From Streptomyces abyssomicinicus (GTDB lineage: Bacteria > Actinomycetota > Actinomycetes > Streptomycetales > Streptomycetaceae), in contig NZ_BBZI01000007.1 in assembly GCF_008974245.1 (NCBI RefSeq), positions 787,275 to 851,274 of the forward strand: a stretch of 64,000 nucleotides of DNA, written 5' to 3'. Shown here piece after piece: positions 17,012 to 25,568 of this stretch. A program made the position numbers and the translations under genes. The notes under the pieces are model-generated. The model saw only the letters and a program-made list of their open reading frames with translations. It searched no databases and was not told the DNA's origin. The stretch's first letter is position 1. Each line of letters opens with the position of its first letter.

Positions 17012-18568
17012 TCAGGCTCCTAAGTCGTTCGTGCCGTCGCCGTAGCCCTCCATCAGGGTGTCCATCACCCGTCCCAGGTCCGCGGTGAACGTCTCGGGGT
17101 CGGGAAGGGGCGCGGGGGCCTGGGGCGACGGCGCGGCGTGGCGTCGGGGCGCCCGCGGCTGTCGTTTGGGGAGGACGGGGAGCTCCGGCGCGGTGGGGGC
17201 GGCCTGGCCGTTGCCCTGGGCGGGGTCAGGCAGCCGCGGGGTCTGTGCCTGGTACGCCCCGGCGTGCCGGGCCGGAGCCAGGCGTGCCGGGGTGGGCGGC
17301 GGTGGCGTGCCGGCCCAGGTACCGCCCCAGGTGTCGGCCCGGTTGTCGGCCCAGGTGTCGGCGGCCGCCGGGGAGAGCGCCGCCATGGCCGCCCGGGGAC
17401 CGGGGACGACGGGCGTGGGGCCCGGTGCCTCACGCTCCCGCGCGCGCCGCGGGTTTCCCGCGGCGGCGGGCTCCTGCGGCGCCTCGTCGTGCAGGTGGGC
17501 GTCGGGGACCAAGAGGTCGGCGCGCATCCCGCCCGCGGCGGACGGGGCGAGGCCCGCCCGCAGCCCGTACTCGGACATCAGCCGTCCCACCACCAGGAAT
17601 CCGAGCCGGCCCGGCTCCGCCAGATCGGTCACCCACGCCCCGCCCGCAGCCAGGGAGCGTTCCGCCTCCTCGAGCTGGAGCGGGGCCATGCCGAGTCCTT
17701 GGTCCTCCACCGAGAACCGGATCCCGTTGGACACCCGCTGCACGTGGACGGAGACCGTGCCACCGGAGTAGGCCGTCGCGTTGGCCAGCAGTTCGGTCAG
17801 CGCCACGATGGCGGGCTCGACGATCAGACCGTCGACGACGATCTCGCCGGTGTCCACGTGGTAGGCGTAGTCGACGGCGTTGCTGTGCCGGATGCGGCCG
17901 CGGGCGCTCTCCACGATCTCCGCGACCGTGCAGCTGGCGCGCTGGATCCCGGGCCAGGAGTCGGTGAGGATCCGCAGCCGCTGCACGCTGTGGACGCCCA
18001 TGGTGACGCTGTGGTCCACCTTGGTCAGGATCGAACGCAGGTCCTTGGCACCGGCGTACACGCCGCCACCGGTCAGCTCCAGGTCGTCGAGACCGTCGTC
18101 GATGTCGGCCTGGGCGTGCGTCAGCGCGGCCTGGACCTCCTCGGCGATGCCGCGCAGCGCTCCTCGCGCCGACTCCTCGACGCCGCGCCGGACCACGTCA
18201 CCCGCGCCGCGCACCAGGCCCTCGGCGGCGGAGAGGTAGCCGGCGACCTCGGTGCCCTCGAAGACGGCGGGGTGCGCGAGTCCGGCCGTGGCCGGGACCC
18301 GCACTCCCTCCAGCTCCTGCACCACCTGGGGGAGCCGCCGCTCCACCAGGCACTCCAGCTCGCTGATCACCTGCTGGGCGTACTGCCAGTGCCGGCCCTG
18401 CTCCTGCCGGGCGAGTTCGGCGGCCTCCGCCTTCTCCCGGGCGGCCGCCAATGCCTCGGCCAGCTCCCGTGCGGCACGGCGCCTGCCCGGCAGGCAGGCC
18501 GACCACACCACGATCGCCGAACCGAGCGCGGACGACGCTCCGATGACCAAGTCCGTGTAATCGAGCAC
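17012..18568 (-). CDS. cvnA: Conservon histidine-kinase-like ATPase
   Basis: A 518-aa membrane-anchored sensor. Residues about 8-27 form one hydrophobic segment (LVIGASSALGSAIVVWSACL), followed by an Ala/Glu-rich coiled coil (about 33-75). A dimerisation-like helical region precedes the HATPase_c domain (about 225-345) with the N-box LTELLANATAYSGG and G1-like VEDQGLGMAP. The C-terminal 150 residues are Pro/Ala-rich and disordered. The canonical phospho-His is not obvious, as usual for CvnA. It heads the operon cvnA-B-C-D-E-pucR-hypothetical, all with gaps under 10 bases or overlaps. Confidence 0.9.
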   Translation of the reverse strand: MLDYTDLVIGASSALGSAIVVWSACLPGRRRAARELAEALAAAREKAEAAELARQEQGRHWQYAQQVISELECLVERRLPQVVQELEGVRVPATAGLAHPAVFEGTEVAGYLSAAEGLVRGAGDVVRRGVEESARGALRGIAEEVQAALTHAQADIDDGLDDLELTGGGVYAGAKDLRSILTKVDHSVTMGVHSVQRLRILTDSWPGIQRASCTVAEIVESARGRIRHSNAVDYAYHVDTGEIVVDGLIVEPAIVALTELLANATAYSGGTVSVHVQRVSNGIRFSVEDQGLGMAPLQLEEAERSLAAGGAWVTDLAEPGRLGFLVVGRLMSEYGLRAGLAPSAAGGMRADLLVPDAHLHDEAPQEPAAAGNPRRAREREAPGPTPVVPGPRAAMAALSPAAADTWADNRADTWGGTWAGTPPPPTPARLAPARHAGAYQAQTPRLPDPAQGNGQAAPTAPELPVLPKRQPRAPRRHAAPSPQAPAPLPDPETFTADLGRVMDTLMEGYGDGTNDLGA

Positions 18569-18740
18569 GCGTTATCGCCAATCGACCAGGAAGGTGTTGT
18601 CGTCGCCCGCGGGAACGGAATGCCGGGCGAGTCGCCGGCGATCACTTCTCCGGAGCGTGTTCGGCCACCCCGGGCGCTCCCCACTCCGCCCGGGAGAATC
18701 CGGCCGGCCGCCCGCCTCGACGGTCGGCCCGGCCGGAATG

Positions 18741-19058
18741 TCATCCCTGAGGATGGAAGGCGAGTACCCGGCAGCCCGACGAGGAGGCCGGGAAATGCAC
18801 CGAACCAGGATGCCCGATAATCACGGTGCCGGGGCCGTGAACGGCATCTCCGTCACTGAACTCGCCTTCCAGGACGTGCAAGATCTCCAATTCGGAGTGC
18901 TCGTCCCTCCCGAAGGCCGCACCCGGGGCGAAGGTGAGTTCCATGAAGACCGACGGGTCCTCCGCCGTGCCTTCCTTGAGGATCTTCGCCGTGATCCCCT
19001 CCTTCACTTCCTTGGAGGGCACATCGGTGATCGAGAGAAAGCTGAACCCTTCGAGCAT
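18741..19058 (-). CDS. Small cupin-domain protein
   Basis: A 105-aa single-domain cupin. EDPSVFMELTFAPGAAFGRDEHSELEILHVLEGEF fits cupin motif 1, with His in EHSE and Glu in EILHVLEGE in metal-ligand positions, and PGSVHFPA with a further His fits motif 2. The ATG at 19058 has AAGGA upstream. The substrate is unknown. It is divergent from the glucarate genes, 527 bp away, and may be unrelated to them. Confidence 0.78.
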   Translation of the reverse strand: MLEGFSFLSITDVPSKEVKEGITAKILKEGTAEDPSVFMELTFAPGAAFGRDEHSELEILHVLEGEFSDGDAVHGPGTVIIGHPGSVHFPASSSGCRVLAFHPQG

Positions 19059-19352
19059 GCGTCGTTTCCTTCGGATCCGCGGCCGCAGGGGAGCGCTGCG
19101 CAAAAGCAGCCCGGGCCTCAAGGGGGGCGGGTTCAGGAGACTATGCCCGGGGCATGGGGCGAACCAGGGAACCGGTGCACCACTTTCACCCGGAACAGGG
19201 GTCGCATGCACCACACGCGAAGGCGTGCGGGAAAAGCGTTGGGCAATGATTTGACGCTGTGTTGCGAATCGCGCCGCGACGGATATCGCTCTCCGGGATG
19301 TCCGGTGATTTCTGTGGCACCTGTGAATTCTGGTCCTCCTGATTCCGTTGAG

Positions 19353-19424
19353 GGTCTCTGGGGTCTGCGGGGCCTCTGGGGCCTCTGGGATCCCTGGGGC
19401 TCGTGGGGCCGGTGGGGCCACAGG
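19353..19424. repeat. Degenerate 9-bp tandem repeat, eight units
   Basis: Eight consecutive units near GGCCTCTGG, each beginning GG or GA and ending GG. It is strongly strand-asymmetric (G-rich on plus). A second 9-bp array lies at 21971 on the other side of the kdgD-gudD pair. Confidence 0.7.
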
Positions 19425-19490
19425 GCTTGGTGTGGCTGCCGAGCTCTTCGGGCTCGCGCCCCGTCCCGTGGAGGGGTGTTGGAGGGTGCC

Positions 19491-19520
19491 TTGACCGGCT
19501 GTCAGGCGGCGTCCTACAGT
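19491..19520 (+). promoter_or_regulatory. Probable kdgD promoter
   Basis: TTGACC (19491-19496), 18 bp, TACAGT (19515-19520). The operator follows 27 bp after the -10, the same arrangement as at the symporter promoter (22965-22993), which has an identical -35. Confidence 0.6.
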
Positions 19521-19547
19521 GCGGGCGTCGGTTCGCAAATGAAGATG

Positions 19548-19567
19548 GCGTCCACATATGTGGACGC
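19548..19567. promoter_or_regulatory. IclR-type operator, kdgD side
   Basis: GCGTCCACAT followed by ATGTGGACGC is a perfect 20-bp palindrome between promoter and ATG of kdgD. The site at 23024 shares the core GTCYACATAYGTGGAC. Position downstream of the promoter suggests repression by blocking transcription. Confidence 0.8.
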
Positions 19568-19585
19568 GAGAGCCCCGAGGTGCCC

Positions 19586-20518
19586 ATGTTCGACGGCGTA
19601 CTGTTCTTTCCGGTGACCCCCTTCACCGCGTCCGGAGCCATCGACAGAGCGGCGCTCGCCGAACACGTCGGGCGCGGACTCGACGCCGGTCCCGGAGGCG
19701 TCTTCGCCGCGTGCGGCACCGGCGAGTTCCACGCCCTGGACCCCGAGGAGTACGGCGAGGTCGTCTCCACCGCCGTCGAGACGGCGGCCGGCCGGGTTCC
19801 CGTCTTCGCCGGAACCGGCGGCCCGTTGCCGCTGGCCCGGCGCTTCTCCCGCATCGCGCAGGAGGCGGGGGCGGACGGCCTGCTGCTGCTCCCGCCCTAC
19901 CTGGTCGAGTCGCCCGCCGCCGGACTGGTCGCCTACACCCGGCAGGTCGCGGCCGCGAGCGACCTGCCGGTGATCGTCTACAACCGCTCCAACGCCCGCT
20001 TCACCCCCGACGCGGCGGCCGAGGTGGCGCGGATGGACAGGGTCGTCGGCTTCAAGGACGGAGTGGGCGACCTCGACCGGCTCTCCCGCACCGTGCTGGC
20101 GGTGCGCTCCGCGCTGGCCGGGAGCGGCAAGCCGTTCCAGTTCTTCAACGGCATGCCCACCGCCGAGGTGACCGTTCCCGCCTACCGCGGCATCGGCGTC
20201 GAGCTGTACTCCTCCGCGGTGTTCTGCTTCGCCCCGGAGATCTCGCACGCCTTCCACCGCGCCGTCACCACCGGCGACCAGGACACCACCGACCTCCTGC
20301 TGCGGGAGTTCTTCCACCCGCTGGTGTCCCTGCGTGACAAGGTCCCCGGCTACGCCGTCTCCCTGATCAAGGCCGGCATCGCGCTGCGCGGGCACGACGT
20401 CGGAGGCGTCCGGCCACCGCTGACCGACCCGGCGCCCCAGCACCTCGAGCGGCTGCGCCGCATCATCGACGCCGGACTCGAGATCGTCGAGCGGACCGGC
20501 AAGGAGGCCGGCCGATGA
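19586..20518 (+). CDS. kdgD: 5-dehydro-4-deoxyglucarate dehydratase (DHDPS/NAL family)
   Basis: A 310-aa TIM-barrel aldolase-type enzyme that converts 5-keto-4-deoxyglucarate to 2-oxoglutarate semialdehyde with loss of water and CO2. Tyr132 in VIVYNRSN and Schiff-base Lys157 in VVGFKDGVGD are in the expected places, and CGTGEFHALDPEEY corresponds to the phosphate/carboxylate-binding loop with a KdgD-like GTGEF. The start at 19586 has CGAGG upstream. The stop overlaps the ATG of the glucarate dehydratase gene, which together with the IclR regulator and symporter makes an aldarate catabolic set. Confidence 0.9.
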   Translation: MFDGVLFFPVTPFTASGAIDRAALAEHVGRGLDAGPGGVFAACGTGEFHALDPEEYGEVVSTAVETAAGRVPVFAGTGGPLPLARRFSRIAQEAGADGLLLLPPYLVESPAAGLVAYTRQVAAASDLPVIVYNRSNARFTPDAAAEVARMDRVVGFKDGVGDLDRLSRTVLAVRSALAGSGKPFQFFNGMPTAEVTVPAYRGIGVELYSSAVFCFAPEISHAFHRAVTTGDQDTTDLLLREFFHPLVSLRDKVPGYAVSLIKAGIALRGHDVGGVRPPLTDPAPQHLERLRRIIDAGLEIVERTGKEAGR

Positions 20519-21783
20519 GCGACGCGATACGGATCACCTCGGTCACCGTCACCCCCGTCGCCTTCCAGGACCCGCCGCTGCTCAACGCCGTCGGCGTGCA
20601 CGAGCCGTACGCCCTGCGGGCCGTCCTCGAGGTGCACACCGACCAGGGGATCCTGGGCCTCGGCGAGACCTACGCCGACACCGGCCATCTGCGCCGTCTC
20701 CGCGCCGCGGCCGACGCCCTGACCGGCCTGGACGTCCATCACCTCGGCCGCATCAGGGCCGCCGTCGCCCGGGTGCTCGACGGCGACACCGGCAGCGACG
20801 GCCACGGACTCACCGGGATGATCACCACCAGCAGCACCGTGGACCGTGTCTTCTCGCCCTTCGAGGTCGCCTGTCTCGACATCCAGGGCCAGGCGGCGGG
20901 ACGCCCGGTCAGTGACCTGCTGGGCGGGACGGTCCGCGACCAAGTGCCCTTCAGCGCCTACCTCTTCTACAAGTGGGCCGCCCACCCCGGCGCGGCGGAC
21001 GACGACTGGGGCGAGGCCCTGGACGCCGACGGCATCGTCGCCCAGGCCCGCCGCATGGTCGACACCTACGGTTTCACCGCCCTCAAGCTCAAGGGCGGAG
21101 TCCTCCCGCCGGACCAGGAGATCGACACCGTCCACGCGCTGCGCGAGGCCTTCCCCGCGCTCCCGCTGAGGATCGACCCCAACTGCGCCTGGAGCGTGGA
21201 GACGTCGCTGCACGTCGCCCGTGAACTCGACGGGGTCCTCGAGTACCTGGAGGACCCCACCCCCGGACAGGACGGCATGGCCGCCGTCGCCCGGGAGGCG
21301 TCGATGCCGCTCGCCACCAACATGTGCGTGGTCTCCTTCGAGGAGGTGGCCCCCGCGGTCTCCCGGGACGCCGTCCAGGTCGTGCTCTCCGACCACCACT
21401 ACTGGGGCGGCCTGCGGCGCTCGGGTCTGCTCGCCGGGATCTGCGACACCTTCGGCCTGGGCCTGTCGATGCACTCCAACTCCCACCTGGGCATCAGCCT
21501 GGCCGCCATGACCCACCTGGCCGCCGCGACCCCCAACCTGACCTACGCCTGTGACACCCACTGGCCGTGGAAGACGGAGGACGTGATCGCTCCCGGGGTC
21601 CTCGAGTTCCGCGACGGCGCGGTGGCCGTGCCGACCCGCCCGGGGCTCGGCGTCGAGCTCGACCGGGACGCGCTGGCCCGCCTGCACGAGCAGTACCTCA
21701 CCTGCGGCCTGCGCGACCGTGACGACACCGGGTACATGCGGTCCGTCGACCCCGCCTACGAGAAGAAGGTGCCGCGCTGGTGA
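20515..21783 (+). CDS. gudD: Glucarate dehydratase (enolase superfamily)
   Basis: A 422-aa enolase-superfamily enzyme dehydrating D-glucarate (and probably L-idarate) to 5-keto-4-deoxyglucarate, the KdgD substrate. The KxK pair is Lys191/Lys193 (LKLKGG), metal ligands include Asp221 (RIDPN) and Glu246 (YLEDP), Asp293 lies in LSDHHYWGG, and the catalytic His320 is in SMHSNSHLGIS, all diagnostic of the glucarate dehydratase subgroup. The ATG overlaps the kdgD stop by 4 bases, so the two are coupled. A terminator hairpin follows 18 bp after the stop. Confidence 0.93.
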   Translation: MSDAIRITSVTVTPVAFQDPPLLNAVGVHEPYALRAVLEVHTDQGILGLGETYADTGHLRRLRAAADALTGLDVHHLGRIRAAVARVLDGDTGSDGHGLTGMITTSSTVDRVFSPFEVACLDIQGQAAGRPVSDLLGGTVRDQVPFSAYLFYKWAAHPGAADDDWGEALDADGIVAQARRMVDTYGFTALKLKGGVLPPDQEIDTVHALREAFPALPLRIDPNCAWSVETSLHVARELDGVLEYLEDPTPGQDGMAAVAREASMPLATNMCVVSFEEVAPAVSRDAVQVVLSDHHYWGGLRRSGLLAGICDTFGLGLSMHSNSHLGISLAAMTHLAAATPNLTYACDTHWPWKTEDVIAPGVLEFRDGAVAVPTRPGLGVELDRDALARLHEQYLTCGLRDRDDTGYMRSVDPAYEKKVPRW

Positions 21784-21800
21784 ACGGGCCCGCCGTCGCC

Positions 21801-21836
21801 GGCGCCTGAGGCCCGTGGGCGCGGACCTCAGGCGCC
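21801..21836 (+). terminator. Terminator hairpin after gudD
   Basis: GGCGCCTGAGG (21801-21811) pairs perfectly with CCTCAGGCGCC (21826-21836), an 11-bp stem, 18 bp past the stop codon. Confidence 0.7.
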
Positions 21837-21970
21837 GCGGCGATCCGCGCCCGGCGATCCGCGCCCGGCGGGCCTCGCTGCAGCGGGCCGCGCTGTGGCG
21901 GGTTGCGCCCAGGCGGCAGGGACGGGCCCTGGCGCCTGGGCGCGGCCGGTCACGCCCGCTTACCGTGCCG

Positions 21971-22033
21971 GTGGACCCGGTGGACCCGGTGGACCCGGTG
22001 GACCCGGTGGACCCGGTGGACCCGGTGGACCCG
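21971..22033. repeat. Perfect 9-bp tandem repeat, seven units
   Basis: Seven exact copies of GTGGACCCG with no base change, then GTGGGTCAG and a degenerate continuation. Perfect identity implies recent expansion or slippage. Read in frame it would give repeated Val-Asp-Pro, but no gene includes it. Confidence 0.9.
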
Positions 22034-22146
22034 GTGGGTCAGCGGGTCAGCGGGTGCGTGGCTTCGGGGTCCGGCGGGCGACCGGGCGGGCGAACCGTGC
22101 CGGGCCCGCCCGCCCGCACACCCGCCCGCCCGCCCGCCCCGGAAAC

Positions 22147-22953
22147 TCAGCGGATGCCCTCGCGCCGCAACGTCTGCGCCAGCTCCTCCCGGTGGTGCAG
22201 CACCGCTCGGGAGACCCGCTCGATCTCCTGATCCGAGGCGTGGTCCAGCGGTATCGAGCAGCTGATCGCGTCCGTCGCGGGAATGCGGTAGGGCACCGCC
22301 GCCGCGACACAGCACAGCCCCGGCGTGTTCTGCTCGCTCTCCAGCGACCAGCCGCGGGCCCGCACGCCGTCCAGCTCGTCCGCCAGTTCGGGCCGTCCGG
22401 TCACGGTGTGCGAGGTCAGCGCCTCCAGCGGCTCCGACAGCAGCGCGTCGACCTCCCGCGCGGTCAGTTCGGCCATCAGCGCCTTGCCCAACGCCGTGGC
22501 GTGGGCCGGCAGTTGCCGTCCGACCCGGGAGGTCAGGCGGCGTGAGTCGGTGGCCTCACGGGTCGCCAGGTAGATCACCCGGGCCTCGTCGAGCCGCGCG
22601 TAGTGGGTGGTGTACCCCACGTCCGCCCGCAGCCGCTCGATCTGCCGCACCGCGTGCGGCAGCGCCGGGTCGCGGTCCAGGTACGCCGTCCCGCACAGCA
22701 GGGCCCGCGGCCCGATCCCGTAGGCCGCCGACTCCCCGCCGTCCTCCGACTCGATCCACTTCAGCCCCGACAGCGTGCGCAGCAACGCGTACAGGCTGGA
22801 GCGCGGATACCCCGTCAACTCCTGCAGCCGGCCCAGGGTGAGCCGTTCCGCGGAGGAGGCCAGCGCCTCCATGATCCGCACGGTCCGCTCCGCCGACTTC
22901 ACCGGGCCCCGCCCGGCCTCTTCCTCCCGCGCCAACGAAACCCTCCGAAACAT
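22147..22953 (-). CDS. IclR-family regulator of glucarate genes
   Basis: A 268-aa regulator with an N-terminal winged HTH (about 18-80: VKSAERTVRIMEALAS, LTLGRLQELTGYPRSSLYALLRTL) and a C-terminal effector-binding GAF-like domain (about 95-268; GLCCVAAAVPYRIPATDAISCSIP). The ATG at 22953 has no good ribosome site; a GTG at 22902 before VKSAERT is a real alternative. Operators matching each other occur at 19548 and 23024, in front of both target units, and the second also lies next to this gene. It should be a repressor relieved by an aldarate intermediate, with possible autoregulation. Confidence 0.88.
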   Translation of the reverse strand: MFRRVSLAREEEAGRGPVKSAERTVRIMEALASSAERLTLGRLQELTGYPRSSLYALLRTLSGLKWIESEDGGESAAYGIGPRALLCGTAYLDRDPALPHAVRQIERLRADVGYTTHYARLDEARVIYLATREATDSRRLTSRVGRQLPAHATALGKALMAELTAREVDALLSEPLEALTSHTVTGRPELADELDGVRARGWSLESEQNTPGLCCVAAAVPYRIPATDAISCSIPLDHASDQEIERVSRAVLHHREELAQTLRREGIR

Positions 22954-22964
22954 CGACCGGACGA

Positions 22965-22993
22965 TTGACCGCCCAAATGCGCAGCACTAACCT
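22965..22993 (+). promoter_or_regulatory. Probable symporter promoter
   Basis: TTGACC (22965-22970), 17 bp, TAACCT (22988-22993). The IclR-type operator follows 30 bp after the -10. Confidence 0.6.
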
Positions 22994-23023
22994 GCACGCG
23001 AATTCAAGGCAAGAATGAAGACG

Positions 23024-23043
23024 CAGTCTACATACGTGGACTG
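23024..23043. promoter_or_regulatory. IclR-type operator, symporter side
   Basis: CAGTCTACAT followed by ACGTGGACTG, 8 of 10 positions symmetric, sharing the core of the 19548 operator. It sits between the regulator gene and the symporter gene. Confidence 0.75.
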
Positions 23044-23131
23044 ATTTTTCTCCACTTCCTTCCCGCTCATCGCCACATCACCCGCTCGCGATCGCACGGA
23101 ACGTGACGTTCGCCGACATCGAGGAGTTCGT

Positions 23132-24652
23132 ATGGCTTGGCCGGACTGGGTCGCTCTGGGCGGCTATTTCCTGGTGATGCTGCTCATCGGCTTCTGGTCG
23201 CACCGGCGGATCACCTCCGTCAGCGACTTCTTCACCAGCGGCGGCCGCATGCCCTGGTGGCTGTCCGGCATCTCGCACCACATGTCGGGCTACAGCGCCG
23301 CGGTGTTCGTCGCCTACGCCGCGGTCGCCTACAGCTACGGCATCACCATCTACATATGGGCGTTCGTGCCCCTGGCGTTCGCCACCGCCGTCGGGGCCTT
23401 CGTCTTCGCGCCCCGCTGGAACCGGCTGCGCATCAAGTACGACGTGGCCTCTCCGCTGGAGTACCTGGCCCGCCGTTACAACGTGCCCACCCAGCAGGCC
23501 CTCGCCTGGAGCGGGGCCCTGCTCAAGGTCTTCGACGTGGCGGCCAAGTGGGCCTCGGCGGCCATCCTGCTGAACGTCTTCACCGGCCTCGCCATGCCCG
23601 TCGGCATTCTCGTCACCGGCCTGGTGACCCTGGTCTACTGCACCGTCGGCGGCCTGTGGGCGGACGCCCTCACCGACTTCGGCCAGTTCGTCATCCAGGG
23701 CATCGCCGCGCTCACCATGCTCTGGGTCGTCATCGACCAGGTCGGCGGGCTCGGTCGGCTCGGCGCCACGCTGGAGAAGCTGCCCGACGGCCACACCGAG
23801 CCGCTGGTCGGCCCCTACACCGCCGGCTTCCTCACCGCCTACGTCGTCATCAAGCTCTTCGAGTACAACGGCGGCATGTGGAACCTGGCCCAGCGCTACA
23901 TGGCCACCGACTCCCCGCGGGCCGCCAAGCGTTCGGCGCTGCTCTCCGCCGCGCTCTACCTCATCTGGCCGGCGATCATCCTCTTCCCGTCCGTCCTCGG
24001 CCCCGTGATCATGCCCGGCCTGGAGAAGCCGGAGCAGGTCTACGCGCTGATGGCCCAGGACCTGCTGCCGGTCGGCCTCGTCGGCCTCACCGTGGCCGGC
24101 ATGTTCTCCCACACGATGGCCATGGCCTCCTCCGACGCCAACGCCATCTCCTCCGTGGTGGTCCGTGACATCCTGCCCGCCGTGAGCAGGCGCGCCCGCG
24201 CCTTCGACCCACGGACGGGTCTGCTCGCCGGCCGCATCTGCACGGTCGTCTTCATCGGCGCGAGCATGGTCGTCGCCCTCCAGGCCGAGGCGCTCGGCGG
24301 GCCGCTCGGCATCATCGTCGCGCTGGTCGCCGCCGTCATGGGACCCATCTCCATCCCCATGCTCCTCGGGCTCCTTCCCGCCTTCCGCCGTTGCGGGGCC
24401 AAGGCCGCCCTGATCTCCTGGGCCTGCGGACTCGCCGGGTACTTCATCGTCAAGTACGTCATCGAGAGCACCGACCAGACCGCGACAGTCGCCACCCCGC
24501 TCCTCACCTCCCTGGTCCTCTTCGTCGGCATCGGCTTCCTCTTCCCGGAGCCCAGCGCCGCCGCCGACGAGATCACCAGGGCGGTCGGATCGGACGACGA
24601 CGGCCCCGGCCCCGACGCGGCCCCCGAACCGCTCGTCGGCACCGCGGGCTGA
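23132..24652 (+). CDS. Sodium:solute symporter (SSS family), probable aldarate importer
   Basis: A 506-aa integral membrane protein with about 13 hydrophobic segments and the SSS landmarks: DFFTSGGRMPWWLSGISHHM near residues 32-52 and the helix-8 region MFSHTMAMASSDANAISS that includes a sodium-site Ser pair. GAGGAG precedes the ATG. The C-terminal 35 residues are acidic and Pro/Ala-rich. The shared operator with kdgD-gudD makes glucarate or a related sugar diacid the likely substrate; that is inference from context. Confidence 0.88.
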   Translation: MAWPDWVALGGYFLVMLLIGFWSHRRITSVSDFFTSGGRMPWWLSGISHHMSGYSAAVFVAYAAVAYSYGITIYIWAFVPLAFATAVGAFVFAPRWNRLRIKYDVASPLEYLARRYNVPTQQALAWSGALLKVFDVAAKWASAAILLNVFTGLAMPVGILVTGLVTLVYCTVGGLWADALTDFGQFVIQGIAALTMLWVVIDQVGGLGRLGATLEKLPDGHTEPLVGPYTAGFLTAYVVIKLFEYNGGMWNLAQRYMATDSPRAAKRSALLSAALYLIWPAIILFPSVLGPVIMPGLEKPEQVYALMAQDLLPVGLVGLTVAGMFSHTMAMASSDANAISSVVVRDILPAVSRRARAFDPRTGLLAGRICTVVFIGASMVVALQAEALGGPLGIIVALVAAVMGPISIPMLLGLLPAFRRCGAKAALISWACGLAGYFIVKYVIESTDQTATVATPLLTSLVLFVGIGFLFPEPSAAADEITRAVGSDDDGPGPDAAPEPLVGTAG

Positions 24653-24679
24653 ACACCCCGCCCGTACCGCCTTCGGCCC

Positions 24680-24723
24680 GTCCGGCCGGGGTCACCGGAC
24701 TCGTCCGGTGGCCCCGGCCGGAC
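24680..24723. terminator. Strong bidirectional terminator
   Basis: A 20-bp stem (24680-24699 with 24704-24723, one G-T wobble) closes a 4-base loop. It lies between the convergent symporter (ends 24652) and nucleotidyltransferase gene (ends 24729), and is the longest simple hairpin in the window. Confidence 0.8.
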
Positions 24724-24728
24724 GCGGC

Positions 24729-25568
24729 TCAGCGAGGATCGTCCAGGAGGCCGGCGATCCGTTCGTGGAGTGCGCGGGGCACGTGGACGCTCCAGCGCCC
24801 GGCGGCCTCGGCGGCCAGGTCGCGGCTCCAGCGCCAGCTGTCGCGTGCCGCCGTGCGCACGTCCTCCTCGCGGGCGGCAGCCGTGGTGGAGACGTAGCGA
24901 CGGCGGTCGGTGTCCGGCAGGTCCTGTTCGAGCGCACGGCTGGGGGTGAGCCAATGGGCCGTGCTGTCGCGCAGCAGGCGGCAGAGCTGGAGCTGCTGGG
25001 GCGCGACGACGGCGTGCAACAGGTTGTGGGCGCGGGCGATCTCGCCGCGGGCCAGGACGTGGGCGAGCATGAGCGTCCAGTTGGTCAGCTCGTCGGTGAG
25101 CCGCTGGGCGGTGGTCACCGGCTCGGGCGGCCGGAAGCCGGCCAGCTCCCGGGCGGCCTTCGTGAGCCGGCCCGTGCGGTCGAGCAGGACGGCGTCGTCG
25201 GGGCGGGGCAGGTGCACCATCCCTCGCCAGGTGGGGACTTCGTCGATGCCGGGACCGGCCGGGGTGAGGTGGAACTCGCCGCGCATCAGGTCGTCGAAGA
25301 CGACGGCGAGGATGCCGTACATGTTGGTGTAGGCGAGCTCGAGCGGTGCGAGCTGTGCCAGGAAGCCGGGGCCGTCGAAGTCGGCGAGAAGGTCGTCCTT
25401 GATGTAGAGGTACGCCTCGATGTCGGAGTGGGCGTCGGCCTCGCCCACCGTCCACGAGCCGTAGAGCAGTACGCCCTCCAGCCGGGTGTCGGCGTGGGCG
25501 AGCTGCCGCAGGCGTGCGATGCGGTCGTCCAGGGCGGAGCGGTGGGAGCGGGGGGAGTGGACGGGCAT
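24729..25568 (-). CDS. Lnu(B/F)-like lincosamide nucleotidyltransferase homologue
   Basis: A 279-aa protein resembling lincosamide O-nucleotidyltransferases of the Lnu(B)/Lnu(F) type over its full length. The polymerase-beta-like motif is YGSWTVGEADAHSDIEAY (Gly37-Ser38, acidic residues 45, 49 and 51), followed by FLAQLAPLELAYTNMYG and VVFDDLMRGEFHL, stretches typical of that family. The C-terminal half is helical. It would attach a nucleotide to a hydroxyl of an antibiotic or related small molecule. No antibiotic genes are next to it. Substrate is unproven; it may be housekeeping. Confidence 0.78.
   Translation of the reverse strand: MPVHSPRSHRSALDDRIARLRQLAHADTRLEGVLLYGSWTVGEADAHSDIEAYLYIKDDLLADFDGPGFLAQLAPLELAYTNMYGILAVVFDDLMRGEFHLTPAGPGIDEVPTWRGMVHLPRPDDAVLLDRTGRLTKAARELAGFRPPEPVTTAQRLTDELTNWTLMLAHVLARGEIARAHNLLHAVVAPQQLQLCRLLRDSTAHWLTPSRALEQDLPDTDRRRYVSTTAAAREEDVRTAARDSWRWSRDLAAEAAGRWSVHVPRALHERIAGLLDDPR

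Larger units (their letters stand above)
19059..19585. other. 527-bp divergent region with repeats and kdgD control elements
   Basis: It carries a degenerate 9-bp tandem repeat (19353-19424), a promoter (19491-19520) and a perfect 20-bp operator (19548-19567). No coding frame is convincing. The 9-bp repeat produces a short Gly-x-y frame that has no start or ribosome site. Confidence 0.65.
21784..22146. other. 363-bp gap between convergent gudD and iclR-type gene
   Basis: It holds the gudD terminator (21801-21836), a perfect 9-bp tandem array (21971-22033) and a CCCG-rich run (about 22105-22140). Nothing coding is visible. Confidence 0.7.

Noticed and set aside
19350..19430. Collagen-like Gly-x-y reading of the 9-bp repeat
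   Set aside because: It follows from the repeat period; no start codon or ribosome site gives a plausible protein.
21971..22033. CRISPR-like array
   Set aside because: Units are 9 bp with no spacers; a simple tandem repeat.
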